Origin: JANMAT01 sp031359995
GTDB lineage: Bacteria > Actinomycetota > Acidimicrobiia > Acidimicrobiales > Ilumatobacteraceae
Assembly (NCBI GenBank): GCA_031359995.1
Contig: JANMAT010000020.1
Location: 1 to 20,312 of the forward strand
Reading direction: 5' to 3'
Length of the DNA stretch: 20,312 nt
The position numbers and the translations under genes were made by a program. How positions within the stretch are numbered: position 1 is the stretch's first letter; the number at the start of each line of letters is the position of its first letter. This document shows positions 1-7,773 of the stretch, in pieces. The notes under the pieces are model-generated. The model ran no database searches. It was given only the letters and a program-made list of their open reading frames with translations, and had not been told where the DNA came from.

Positions 1-2430
1 CCGCCGCCGCCGGCCCCGCCGCCCGCCCCGGCCCCGCCGCCCCCGCCGGCGGCCGGGTCGAACACGATCCAGATCATCGACTACGCCTTCCGCCCGGCCA
101 CGATCACCATCAACGCCGGCACCACCCTCACGTGGACCAACGTGGGCCAGGCCGTGCACACCGTGACGGCGGGTGACGGCTCGTTCGCCAGCGGCAACGT
201 GCGTGCCGGCACCGGCCAGTACACGCATCCGTTCGCCACGGCGGGCACCTTCACCTACATCTGCGACATCCATCCCGACATGACGGCGACGGTCGTGGTG
301 AACGGCGCCGGTGGCCAACCGGCTCCACCGCCCGCTCCCACCACCACCGTGCCGATCCCGGTCACACCGGCGACCGGCGGGATCCGCATCGTCGACTTCA
401 ACTTCGAACCCACCAGCATCACCATCGCCCAGGGGGGCAGCGTCACGTTCGTGAACGCCGGTGTGGCCCGCCACACCGCCACCGCCGACGACGGCTCGTT
501 CGACAGTGGCCTGATGGCCCGCGGCGGCGTGTTCCGCAAGGAGTTCGCCAAGGCCGGGACCTTCACCTTCTACTGCCAGCTGCACCCCCAGATGAAGGGC
601 ACCGTGCTGGTGGCCGGCGCCGGCGGCACGCCGCCGCCGGCCGCCCCGCCGGTGGCCAAGCCGCCCACCCCGGCCACGGCGGGCGACGTGAAGATGCTCG
701 ACTTCGCCTTCAGCCCCACGTCGATCAGCGTCAAGGAAGGCGCCACCGTCACCTTCGCCAACAACGGTCAGGCACCCCACACGGTCACGGCCAAGGACGG
801 CAGCTTCGACAGCGGCTTCGTACCGCCGGGGCAGCAGTGGATCCACACGTTCGCCAAGGCCGGCACGTTCAACTTCATCTGCAACATCCACCCGCAGATG
901 ACGGGCACGCTGCTGGTGACCGGTGCCGGTGGGGAAGCGCCGCCACCGGCCGCTCCCGAGGTCACCAAGACCACGCCGCCACCGGCGACCGGTGATGTGC
1001 GAATGCTCGACTTCAGCTTCAGCCCCGGCCAGATCAAGGTCGTGCAGGGCGGCTCGATCACGTTCGGCAACGCCGGACAGGCGCCCCACACGGTGACCGC
1101 CCGCGACGGCAGCTTCGACAGCGGCTTCGTGCCGCCCGGCGGGCAGTGGACCCACAAGTTCCCCGCCACGGGTACGTTCAGCTTCCTCTGCCAGCTGCAT
1201 CCGCAGATGACCGGCACCGTGCTGGTGACCGGCGCCAACGGTGAAGCCCCACCGCCCGACCAGGCTCCGGCCACCTCGGCGGCGCCCACGCTGCCGCCCG
1301 GCGCCGGTGACGTGCGCATGGTCGACTTCGGCTTCGCCCCCGCCCAGATCACCGTGGTCACGGGCGGCAAGGTGAGCTTCGCCAACGCCGGTCAGGCGCC
1401 GCACACGGTGACGGCGAAGGACGGCAGCTTCGACAGCAAGATCGTGAAGCCGGGCGAGACCTACGACCACGTGTTCGCCGCGGCGGGCACGTTCAACTAC
1501 TTCTGCGACCTGCACCCGCAGATGACCGGCACGGTGCTGGTGACCGGGGCCAACGGTGAGGCACCGCCCCCGGCGGCGGCCGACTCGGGCGGGAACGAAC
1601 CACCGCCGCTGGTGCTGGCGGCCAAGGTGAAGGTGAACCCCTCGAGCTACGAGCCGAGCGCGGTCACCATCGCCATCGGCGGAACGGTGACCTGGACCAT
1701 CGCCAGCGAGGCGCCCCGGTACATCACCGCCGACGACCAGAGCTTCGACTCGGGTCTGCTGGCCGAGGGTCGCACGTTCACCTACACGTTCAAGGTCGCC
1801 GGCACCTTCGGCTACCACGACCGCATCGTGAACGGCATGGCCGGCAGCGTGAACGTGGTCGACCCGGCCACGGCCGGCACGAAGGGCGCGGCCGGCGACG
1901 GTCGCTCGGCCGGGGTCGCCATCGTCGACAACAGCTTCGATCCGCCCGAGGTGTCGGTGAAGGCCGGCGGCACGGTGTCGTGGACGAACACCGGCAAGGC
2001 CAAGCACACCGTCACCGTCCGCGACGGCTCGTGGACATCTGACCTGCTGGCCTTCGGTGCCCGCTATCAGAAGACCTTCGACACGCCCGGCACCTTCGAC
2101 TACTACTGCACGCTGCACCCGGGCATGGTCGGCAAGCTCACCGTGACCAACGACGCCGGTGAAGCGCCCGCCGCCGTGCTCGACGCCGCGGCGCCGGCGG
2201 CGAAGGACTCGGCCGAGTCGTCCTCGTCGGGCGGTCTCGGCTGGCTCACCCTCGGCAACGCCCTCGTGGCCGTGGTGGCGGGTGGCGTGGCGGTGTCGGT
2301 CCTGGTCTTCGCCCGCACCTTCAAGCCCGGCTCGGGCTACGAAGGGCTCGAGGTCGAAGCGATCGACGACGGCGACGACGACCCCGACGATCCGGGCCAC
2401 GCCCGGCGGGAGATCGCCGCGTCGTCGTGA
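1..2430 (+). CDS. multi-domain cupredoxin surface protein (5' truncated)
   Basis: The reading frame is open at the left edge, so the true start and any signal peptide lie outside the window. The visible 809 residues hold seven cupredoxin-like domains at about residues 23-102, 128-206, 230-309, 333-412, 438-515, 541-620 and 639-716, separated by Pro/Ala-rich linkers. Domains 1-5 and 7 each carry a His in an HT(V/A)T motif and a later Cys-x2-His-x2-Met motif (such as CDIHPDM or CQLHPQM), the ligand set of amicyanin/plastocyanin type 1 copper sites. In domain 6 the first His is Arg, Cys is Asp and the second His is Val; only Met remains. A hydrophobic segment at about 747-770 followed by a 39-residue, acid-rich tail suggests a C-terminal membrane anchor with the copper domains outside the cell. 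Likely roles are electron transfer or copper binding and storage at the envelope; no partner gene is visible. The fold is confident, the function open. Confidence 0.88.
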   Translation, partial: PPPPAPPPAPAPPPPPAAGSNTIQIIDYAFRPATITINAGTTLTWTNVGQAVHTVTAGDGSFASGNVRAGTGQYTHPFATAGTFTYICDIHPDMTATVVVNGAGGQPAPPPAPTTTVPIPVTPATGGIRIVDFNFEPTSITIAQGGSVTFVNAGVARHTATADDGSFDSGLMARGGVFRKEFAKAGTFTFYCQLHPQMKGTVLVAGAGGTPPPAAPPVAKPPTPATAGDVKMLDFAFSPTSISVKEGATVTFANNGQAPHTVTAKDGSFDSGFVPPGQQWIHTFAKAGTFNFICNIHPQMTGTLLVTGAGGEAPPPAAPEVTKTTPPPATGDVRMLDFSFSPGQIKVVQGGSITFGNAGQAPHTVTARDGSFDSGFVPPGGQWTHKFPATGTFSFLCQLHPQMTGTVLVTGANGEAPPPDQAPATSAAPTLPPGAGDVRMVDFGFAPAQITVVTGGKVSFANAGQAPHTVTAKDGSFDSKIVKPGETYDHVFAAAGTFNYFCDLHPQMTGTVLVTGANGEAPPPAAADSGGNEPPPLVLAAKVKVNPSSYEPSAVTIAIGGTVTWTIASEAPRYITADDQSFDSGLLAEGRTFTYTFKVAGTFGYHDRIVNGMAGSVNVVDPATAGTKGAAGDGRSAGVAIVDNSFDPPEVSVKAGGTVSWTNTGKAKHTVTVRDGSWTSDLLAFGARYQKTFDTPGTFDYYCTLHPGMVGKLTVTNDAGEAPAAVLDAAAPAAKDSAESSSSGGLGWLTLGNALVAVVAGGVAVSVLVFARTFKPGSGYEGLEVEAIDDGDDDPDDPGHARREIAASS
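67..2150 (+). repeat. tandem cupredoxin domain repeats (seven copies, ~103 codons each)
   Basis: The Cys codons of the copper motif fall at 262, 574, 880, 1189, 1504 and 2107, and the equivalent Asp codon of the degenerate copy is at 1819, giving a period of about 291-315 bases. Copies 3, 4 and 5 are closest to each other. A 26-base stretch is identical between copy 3 (796-821) and copy 4 (1105-1130), which suggests comparatively recent internal duplication. Confidence 0.8.
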
Positions 2431-3402
2431 TCAGTCGCCGACGCGGCGACCGTCCTCGACGAGGTTGATCTGCCAGAGGACCTCGTCGAGGAGGTCGGCG
2501 GCCTGGATCGCCTCGAAGCGCTGGGGGTTGTCGGGCGTGACGCAGCTGTGCAGCGGCGTGAGGATCGTCCACGGCGTGGGGTGACAGAACTGCACGACCG
2601 AGTAGCGGTCGCCCTGGCCCGCCTCGCCGATGACGCGGTGCCACCCGGTGGGGATGACACCGTTGGTGAGGTGCTCCAGCATGATGCCGGTGTTGAGGAT
2701 CACGTGCCCGGCCGGGGGCACCGCGTCGACCCACTCGTCGTTCACCTTCACCTGCAGACCGGGCGCGGTGGAGCGGGGCAGCGCGGTGATGAGGTTGATG
2801 TCGCCGTGCTCACCGGCCCACACGTGCTCCTGCGTGGGGGCCAGGTCCATCGCCGGGTAGTGGATGGCGCGCGACAGCGCCGAGCCGTGGGTGAGCATGT
2901 GCTCGAAGAAGCCTTCGTCGACCCCGAGGCCGAGGGCGATGATGCGCAGGAAGCGACGCTGCAGGTCGAGGATCGACTCGTGGAACGCCATGAGCACCTT
3001 GCGGATGCCGGGCACCGCCGCTTCGGGCAGCACCTGCTCCATGTAGCGCAGGGGGAAGCGGCGGCGCAGCGGGTGCCCGACGGGGATGTCCGTCGACCAG
3101 TTGAGCATCTCCTTCCAGTCGGGCACGTCGAGCACCGCCGCCGTCTCCTTGAGCAGCCCGGTGTAGCCCGTCTGACCGTGGGTGCCCTCGGCGACGTAGC
3201 GCTGCTTGGTCTCCATGGGCATCTCGAAGAACTCCTGCAGCATGCCGTAGGCCTCGTCGAGCAGTGTCTCGGACAGGTCGTGGCTCGTGTACACGAACCC
3301 GGTGCGCAGGCTGCGCATGACCCCCTCGACCACGGCGCCGCGCTGGAGGGCGTCGCCCTGCTCGAAGGCCAACAGGTCGACGTCGAGGATGGAATCGCTC
3401 AT
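2431..3402 (-). CDS. 2-oxoglutarate/Fe(II)-dependent dioxygenase (isopenicillin N synthase-like)
   Basis: The 323-residue protein has the two-part layout of the IPNS/2OG-oxygenase family: an N-terminal DIOX_N-type region (about 5-125) and a C-terminal jelly-roll core. The iron triad is visible as His199-x-Asp201 in HGDINLITAL and His255 in GWHRV. The co-substrate-binding pair R-x-S is at Arg266-Tyr-Ser268 (RYSVVQF). These features predict an oxygenase that hydroxylates or oxidises a small molecule using O2 and usually 2-oxoglutarate; the substrate cannot be read from sequence. I chose the ATG at 3402 over an in-frame upstream extension of 28 residues because the extension is not family-like and a TACCCT -10 element ends 6 bases before this ATG. 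The stop codon directly abuts that of the convergent cupredoxin gene, with no bases between. Confidence 0.9.
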   Translation of the reverse strand: MSDSILDVDLLAFEQGDALQRGAVVEGVMRSLRTGFVYTSHDLSETLLDEAYGMLQEFFEMPMETKQRYVAEGTHGQTGYTGLLKETAAVLDVPDWKEMLNWSTDIPVGHPLRRRFPLRYMEQVLPEAAVPGIRKVLMAFHESILDLQRRFLRIIALGLGVDEGFFEHMLTHGSALSRAIHYPAMDLAPTQEHVWAGEHGDINLITALPRSTAPGLQVKVNDEWVDAVPPAGHVILNTGIMLEHLTNGVIPTGWHRVIGEAGQGDRYSVVQFCHPTPWTILTPLHSCVTPDNPQRFEAIQAADLLDEVLWQINLVEDGRRVGD

Positions 3403-3408
3403 GGGGAA

Positions 3409-3414
3409 AGGGTA
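3409..3414 (-). promoter_or_regulatory. -10 element of the dioxygenase gene, leaderless
   Basis: TACCCT on the minus strand lies 6 bases before the ATG at 3402. There is no Shine-Dalgarno sequence between them, so the transcript probably begins at or next to the start codon. Confidence 0.5.
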
Positions 3415-3458
3415 GCGCCGGGCTTCCACACGGCCCGGTCGAGCGCACACGTACGGGC

Positions 3459-3857
3459 ATGGCCCACGACCCGAAACCACCCACACCGCCGACCCTGCTG
3501 GTCGTCGACCGAGCCGCGGTCGACGAGGCCGTCACGCGGCTGCGCCTGGCCGCCGAGGCCGCCGGCCTGGAGCAGGTGCGCCAGGAGCGCTCGATGGCCG
3601 CCGCCACCGTCACCTGGATCGGCGGCCCGCGCACGCGGGCCGAGCACGACGCGGCCGCCCTGGAGAAGCAGTGGGCCGACTTGGCCAACGACCTGCGCCG
3701 CGCCGCCACCGACGTGCGCTTCGCCGAGGTTGCCGCCGATCAGGAGAACCGCAAGCGGCAGGCCGCGTTCGACGAGGCGGTGCTGGCCTATCGCACCGAG
3801 GTCGCCGCCCGCGCCGCGGCCACCGCCACCTCGCCGCGGTGGGGGTTCGCGCCCTGA
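3459..3857 (+). CDS. hypothetical helical protein with a WXG-like turn
   Basis: I do not recognise this 132-residue protein by family. It starts with a Pro-rich stretch, followed by a predicted long helix (about 17-50), the turn Trp53-Ile-Gly55, and a second long charged helix (about 58-125) rich in Ala, Glu, Arg and Gln. A helix/WxG/helix hairpin is the layout of WXG100 (EsxA/B-like) proteins, but the protein is longer than the usual 100 residues, lacks a clear YxxxD/E export signal, and no ESX secretion genes are in the window. It reads divergently from the dioxygenase, with 56 bases between start codons. No good RBS is visible upstream of the ATG. The coding call is supported by codon-position bias and by fitting neatly between neighbours. 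Confidence 0.65.
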   Translation: MAHDPKPPTPPTLLVVDRAAVDEAVTRLRLAAEAAGLEQVRQERSMAAATVTWIGGPRTRAEHDAAALEKQWADLANDLRRAATDVRFAEVAADQENRKRQAAFDEAVLAYRTEVAARAAATATSPRWGFAP

Positions 3858-3902
3858 CCGGGCGTCGTCGGCGGACCCCCTTCGGGCCATTAGATGGCGT
3901 GT

Positions 3903-3925
3903 TACCTTGCCCGGAAGATTCTTCC
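3903..3925 (+). promoter_or_regulatory. putative MarR operator and promoter
   Basis: A perfect 13-base inverted repeat, GGAAGATTCTTCC (3913-3925, central T), lies 23 bases before the MarR ATG in a short intergenic region. A TACCTT hexamer at 3903-3908 could be a -10 element, which would place the start of transcription inside the palindrome. MarR proteins usually bind such palindromes and repress their own operon, so autoregulation is the simplest reading. Confidence 0.45.
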
Positions 3926-3948
3926 CGAGCGCCAGGAACGGGCTGACG

Positions 3949-4419
3949 ATGGCCGAGGCACCCCCCACGATCACCGACGACGCCCTCATCACCGGTTGGG
4001 GCCTCGTCGTCGAGGGGTACGCCCGCACCATGGCGGTCCTGGCCGGCGAGCTCGTGCGCGACTCGGCCCTGCCCGCCCCGTGGTTCGAGGTGCTGCTTCG
4101 GCTGTCGCACTCGCCGGAGGGCCAGCAGCCCATGACCCAGCTGGCCCGCGAGGTCTCGTTCTCGAGCGGGGGTTTCACCAAGCTGTTCGACCGCATGGTC
4201 GGTGCCGGTCTCGTGGAGCGCCGGCCCCACCCGAGCGACCGGCGGGTCGTGCACGCCGCCCTCACGGAGCGCGGCACGGAGGTCATCGCCGGGGCGCGCA
4301 CCCGGCACGCCGAGAGCCTGCGCCAGCACGTGCTCGCCCACCTCACGCCCCGCCAGTTCGCCCAGCTGGCCGAGGTCATGCGCACGCTGCGCGACGAGGC
4401 ACCGCGCCGGTGCCCATGA
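3949..4419 (+). CDS. MarR-family transcriptional regulator
   Basis: The 156-residue protein has the size and layout of MarR: N-terminal dimerisation helices, a winged helix-turn-helix at about 55-105, and C-terminal dimerisation helices. Recognisable landmarks are the WFEVLLRLSHSPEG stretch, the MTQLAREVSFSSGGFTKLFD recognition region, GLVERRPHPSDRR and the wing followed by LTERG. MarR proteins are usually repressors released by small phenolic or acyl ligands. The ATG at 3949 fits the family length; a much longer in-frame extension upstream is a high-GC artefact. Its last bases overlap the next gene by ATGA, so the regulator and the acyl-CoA dehydrogenase-like gene are probably translationally coupled, and the palindrome upstream may be its own operator. 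Confidence 0.9.
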   Translation: MAEAPPTITDDALITGWGLVVEGYARTMAVLAGELVRDSALPAPWFEVLLRLSHSPEGQQPMTQLAREVSFSSGGFTKLFDRMVGAGLVERRPHPSDRRVVHAALTERGTEVIAGARTRHAESLRQHVLAHLTPRQFAQLAEVMRTLRDEAPRRCP

Positions 4420-5417
4420 ACGAGGCCGTCGTGGCGCGGGCCCGCCTGCTGGCCGACGACGTGCTGTTCCCCGCCGCGCTGGCCACCGACGCGGCCGACA
4501 CGGTGCCGGTGGCCCTGCTCGACGCGGTGGCCGACGCCGGGCTCTACGGGCTCACCGCACCCACGACCTTCGGTGGCATCGGCGCCGATGCCCCCACGGT
4601 GCACGCGGTGATCGAGGCGATGGCCGGCGGCTGCCTCACCACGACGTTCGTGTGGACGCAGCACCTCGGCGCCGCCCGGGCGACCGCGGCGGCCACCGGC
4701 CGGGTGCGCGACGCGTGGGCGGCGTCGCTGGCCGACGGCTCGGCCCGTGCCGGGGTGGCCTTCGCCCACCTGCGCCGCCCGGGCCCGCCCGCCGTGGTCG
4801 CCGAACCGCTCGACGGCGGCTGGAGCCTCACTGGCACCGCGCCGTGGGTCACGGGGTGGGGCCGCGTCGACGTGGTCCACACGGCCGCCGTGCACGGCGA
4901 CGACGTCGTGTGGTTGCTGATCGACGCGCGGGTCGGCCCGAGCGTGCGGGTCGAGCGGGTGCGCCTGGCCGCCCTCGACGCGTCGGCCACCGTCGAGCTG
5001 GGCCTGCGCGACCATGTGGTGCCGGCTGATCGGGTCACCTCCCGCGAACCGCGGCGTGACTGGCTGGCGCGCGACGCGCTGGGGCTGCGCACGAACGGCT
5101 CGCTGGCCCTGGGCGTGGCCGGGCGGGCGCTGCGGCTGCTCGGCCCGGGCCCGCTCGACGACGCCCTGCTGGCGGCGCGCGCCGCGCTCGACGCCGCCAC
5201 GGTCGCCATGCTGCCCGTGGCCCGCGCCGCCGCCACCGCGCTGGCCGTGCGCGCCGCCACCGCGCTGGTGGCCAGCGGCGGCGGGCGGGCCGTGCGCCGC
5301 GACCAGCACGCCCAGCGCCTGGCCCGCGAAGCGATGTTCCTGCTGGTCCAGGGCCAGACGCCGGCGATCCGGGCGGCCCAGGTGGCGCAGCTGACGGGCG
5401 TCACCCCAGCGCTGTGA
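4416..5417 (+). CDS. acyl-CoA dehydrogenase-like flavoprotein, short form
   Basis: This 333-residue protein resembles the acyl-CoA dehydrogenase superfamily. The N-terminal helical domain contains GLYGLTAPTTFGG and the TTTFVWTQHLG stretch. The middle beta domain has WSLTGTAPWVTGWG, the usual substrate/FAD loop, and the C-terminal part is a helical bundle very rich in Ala. It is about 50 residues shorter than typical members (about 380), and I do not see the usual catalytic Glu context in the C-terminal bundle. It could therefore be a dehydrogenase with a moved base, a flavin-dependent enzyme of another type, or an inactive paralogue. The start overlaps the MarR stop by four bases (ATGA), indicating one operon and suggesting that MarR controls oxidation of an acyl-CoA-type substrate. 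Confidence 0.78.
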   Translation: MNEAVVARARLLADDVLFPAALATDAADTVPVALLDAVADAGLYGLTAPTTFGGIGADAPTVHAVIEAMAGGCLTTTFVWTQHLGAARATAAATGRVRDAWAASLADGSARAGVAFAHLRRPGPPAVVAEPLDGGWSLTGTAPWVTGWGRVDVVHTAAVHGDDVVWLLIDARVGPSVRVERVRLAALDASATVELGLRDHVVPADRVTSREPRRDWLARDALGLRTNGSLALGVAGRALRLLGPGPLDDALLAARAALDAATVAMLPVARAAATALAVRAATALVASGGGRAVRRDQHAQRLAREAMFLLVQGQTPAIRAAQVAQLTGVTPAL

Positions 5418-5428
5418 CACCGGCTTCG

Positions 5429-5434
5429 TAGACT
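5429..5434 (+). promoter_or_regulatory. -10 element of the helicase gene, near-leaderless
   Basis: TAGACT ends 9 bases before the ATG at 5444, and no Shine-Dalgarno sequence is present between them. It sits only 11 bases after the stop of the preceding gene. Confidence 0.45.
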
Positions 5435-5443
5435 GGCCGGGCC

Positions 5444-7744
5444 ATGTCGAGAACCGAGCTCACCGAAGGTCTGAACCCCGCCCAGCTCGACGCAGTCGTC
5501 CACGGCGACGGCCCGCTGCTGGTGGTGGCGGGCGCCGGGTCGGGCAAGACGCGGGTGCTCACCCACCGCATCGCCCACCTCATCGAGCACCAGGGCGTCA
5601 GCCCGTTCGGCATCCTGGCCATCACCTTCACCAACAAGGCCGCCGGCGAGATGCGCGAGCGGGTCGAGCACCTCATCGGCCCGGTGGCCAAGAAGATGTG
5701 GGTGAGCACGTTCCACTCGGCCTGCGTGCGCATCCTGCGCCGTGACGCCAGCCTGCTCGGGTACCCGTCGAACTTCTCCATCTACGACCAGGCCGACGCC
5801 GAGCGCCTCACCGGCTACGTGATCCGTGACGAGCGGCTCGACCCGAAGCGCTTCACGGCGCGCGGCGCCCACTCGGTCATCTCCACGTGGAAGAACGACC
5901 TGGTCCTGCCCGACGACGCGGCCACCAAGGCCACGACCCCGCTCGACCGCAAGCACGCCGAGATCTACCGGGAGTACCAGGCCCGCCTGCAGCGCGCCGG
6001 TGCCATGGACTTCGACGACCTCCTCGTGAACGTCGTGCGCCTGTTCCGCCTCCACCCCGACGTGCTGGTCCACTACCAGCGCCGTTTCGAGCACGTGCTG
6101 GTCGACGAGTACCAGGACACCAACCGGGCCCAGAACGAGATCGTCCTCATGCTCGGAGCCGACCACCACAACGTCACCATCGTCGGTGATCAGGACCAGT
6201 CGGTGTACCGGTGGCGCGGCGCCGACTTCCGCAACATCGTCGACTTCGAGCAGGCCTTCCCCGACGTCACCACGATCCTGCTGGAGCAGAACTACCGGTC
6301 CACCCAGACCATCCTCGACGCCGCCAACGCCGTCATCGACAACAACGTCGCCCGCAAGCCGAAGAACCTGTGGACCGAGGCCGGCCACGGCGACAAGATC
6401 GTGCGCTACCACGCCGACGACGAGGGCGACGAGTCCCAGTGGGTCGCCCACAACGCCCGGCGGGCCCAGCAGGAGGGGCGGCGCTACGGCGACATCGCCG
6501 TCTTCTACCGCACCAACGCGCAGAGCCGCTCCATCGAGGAGGCGTTCCTGCGCGTCGGCATCCCCTACAAGGTCGTGGGCGGCACGCGGTTCTACGACCG
6601 CAAGGAGATCCGTGACGCGCTGGCCTACCTGCGCAGCGCGGCGAACCCGGCCGACGAGGTCACCATCAAGCGCGTCCTGAACGTGCCCAAGCGCGGTGTG
6701 GGCGATGCCAGCGTGGCCAAGCTCGACGCGTGGGCGCGTGCCGCCGAGCAGCCCTTCCTGGAGGCGATGCGCCACGCCGAACAGGCCGGGGTGGGTGGCG
6801 CCGCGGCCAAGGGCGTCCGGAGCTTCGTGGCCCTGCTCGACCAGCTCCACGCCCGGCTGGACGAAGGCCCGGGCGAGGTCATCCAGTACGCGCTCGACCA
6901 CTCGGGCTACCTCGCCGAGCTCGAGGCCGAGAACACCGTGGAATCGGCCGGCCGGCTCGAGAACCTGGCCGAGCTCGTCGGCTCGGCCCGCACGTTCACC
7001 ACGGTCGAGGAGTTCCTGGAACAGGTTGCCCTCATCGCCGACGCCGACCAGATCGACGACGACGAATCGAAGGTCACGCTGATGACGCTGCACACCGCCA
7101 AGGGCCTCGAGTACCCCGTGGTGTTCCTCATCGGCATGGAAGAGGGCATCTTCCCCCACCAGCGCACGCTCACCGAGCCCGACGAGCTGGAGGAGGAACG
7201 ACGGCTGGCCTACGTGGGCATCACGCGCGCCAAGGAGAAGCTGCACGTGTCCCACGCCTGGAGCCGCATGCTGTTCGGCTCCAGCCAGTACAACCCGCCG
7301 TCGCGGTTCCTCGACGAGATCCCGGCCGAACTGGTGACCCATGTCGGCGAGAAGCGCACGAGCGGGCGGGCCAGCTGGCGCCAGACGAACCGGTACGGCG
7401 ACGACGACGGTGGCGGACGCGTCTACGGCGGCGGCAACCGCGACCGCAGCGGTGGCACCGGGGTCGGCCCGCATGAGCGCGGTCGGCACCCGCTCGACAC
7501 CGACCCGCACCGCGAGCGGGTGGTCGACGCCGCCATCAAGGCCGGGGCCCGCCATGCCGGGCAGACCACCGGTGCCGAAGGGCTCGGTCTGCGCGTCGGC
7601 GACAGCGTGCGCCACGGCAAGTACGGCGACGGCCTCATCCTGCTCACACGGGGCGACGGCGAGAAGACCGAGGCCACCATCCGCTTCCCCGGCCACGGCG
7701 AGAAGACCTTCGTGCTGGCGTGGACGCCGCTGCAGAAGCTCTGA
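5444..7744 (+). CDS. pcrA: ATP-dependent DNA helicase PcrA/UvrD (UvrD1-type)
   Basis: This 766-residue superfamily 1A helicase unwinds DNA 3'-5' in nucleotide excision repair, mismatch-like repair and replication restart. All motifs are present in order: Q motif LNPAQ (10-14), Walker A GAGSGKT (30-36), TFTNKAAGEM (Ia), VDEYQDTN (II, about 220), GDQDQSVYRWRGAD (III, about 248), EQNYRST (IV), TLHTAKGLEYPVVFL (V, about 548) and YVGITRAKEKL (VI, about 590). A charged Gly-rich linker (about 645-680) leads to the C-terminal Tudor-like domain (LRVGDSVRHGKYGDG), which in PcrA contacts RNA polymerase. Length and motif spacing are normal and no residue appears lost. It is a monocistronic-looking gene with its own upstream -10 element, and it converges on the minus-strand gene starting at 8283 with only 29 bases between stop codons. 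Confidence 0.97.
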   Translation: MSRTELTEGLNPAQLDAVVHGDGPLLVVAGAGSGKTRVLTHRIAHLIEHQGVSPFGILAITFTNKAAGEMRERVEHLIGPVAKKMWVSTFHSACVRILRRDASLLGYPSNFSIYDQADAERLTGYVIRDERLDPKRFTARGAHSVISTWKNDLVLPDDAATKATTPLDRKHAEIYREYQARLQRAGAMDFDDLLVNVVRLFRLHPDVLVHYQRRFEHVLVDEYQDTNRAQNEIVLMLGADHHNVTIVGDQDQSVYRWRGADFRNIVDFEQAFPDVTTILLEQNYRSTQTILDAANAVIDNNVARKPKNLWTEAGHGDKIVRYHADDEGDESQWVAHNARRAQQEGRRYGDIAVFYRTNAQSRSIEEAFLRVGIPYKVVGGTRFYDRKEIRDALAYLRSAANPADEVTIKRVLNVPKRGVGDASVAKLDAWARAAEQPFLEAMRHAEQAGVGGAAAKGVRSFVALLDQLHARLDEGPGEVIQYALDHSGYLAELEAENTVESAGRLENLAELVGSARTFTTVEEFLEQVALIADADQIDDDESKVTLMTLHTAKGLEYPVVFLIGMEEGIFPHQRTLTEPDELEEERRLAYVGITRAKEKLHVSHAWSRMLFGSSQYNPPSRFLDEIPAELVTHVGEKRTSGRASWRQTNRYGDDDGGGRVYGGGNRDRSGGTGVGPHERGRHPLDTDPHRERVVDAAIKAGARHAGQTTGAEGLGLRVGDSVRHGKYGDGLILLTRGDGEKTEATIRFPGHGEKTFVLAWTPLQKL

Positions 7745-7773
7745 ACGCGTCACCGTTGGTCGTCGGGAACCCG

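Noticed and set aside
1..66. CCG/GCC-rich stretch as a simple-sequence repeat or CRISPR-like array
   Set aside because: It is the Pro/Ala linker of the cupredoxin protein, in frame with it, and the units are not regular.
2548..3948. Long plus-strand open frame running into the MarR gene
   Set aside because: It is antisense to the dioxygenase and then out of frame with the small helical protein. Only the part from 3949 on resembles a protein family.
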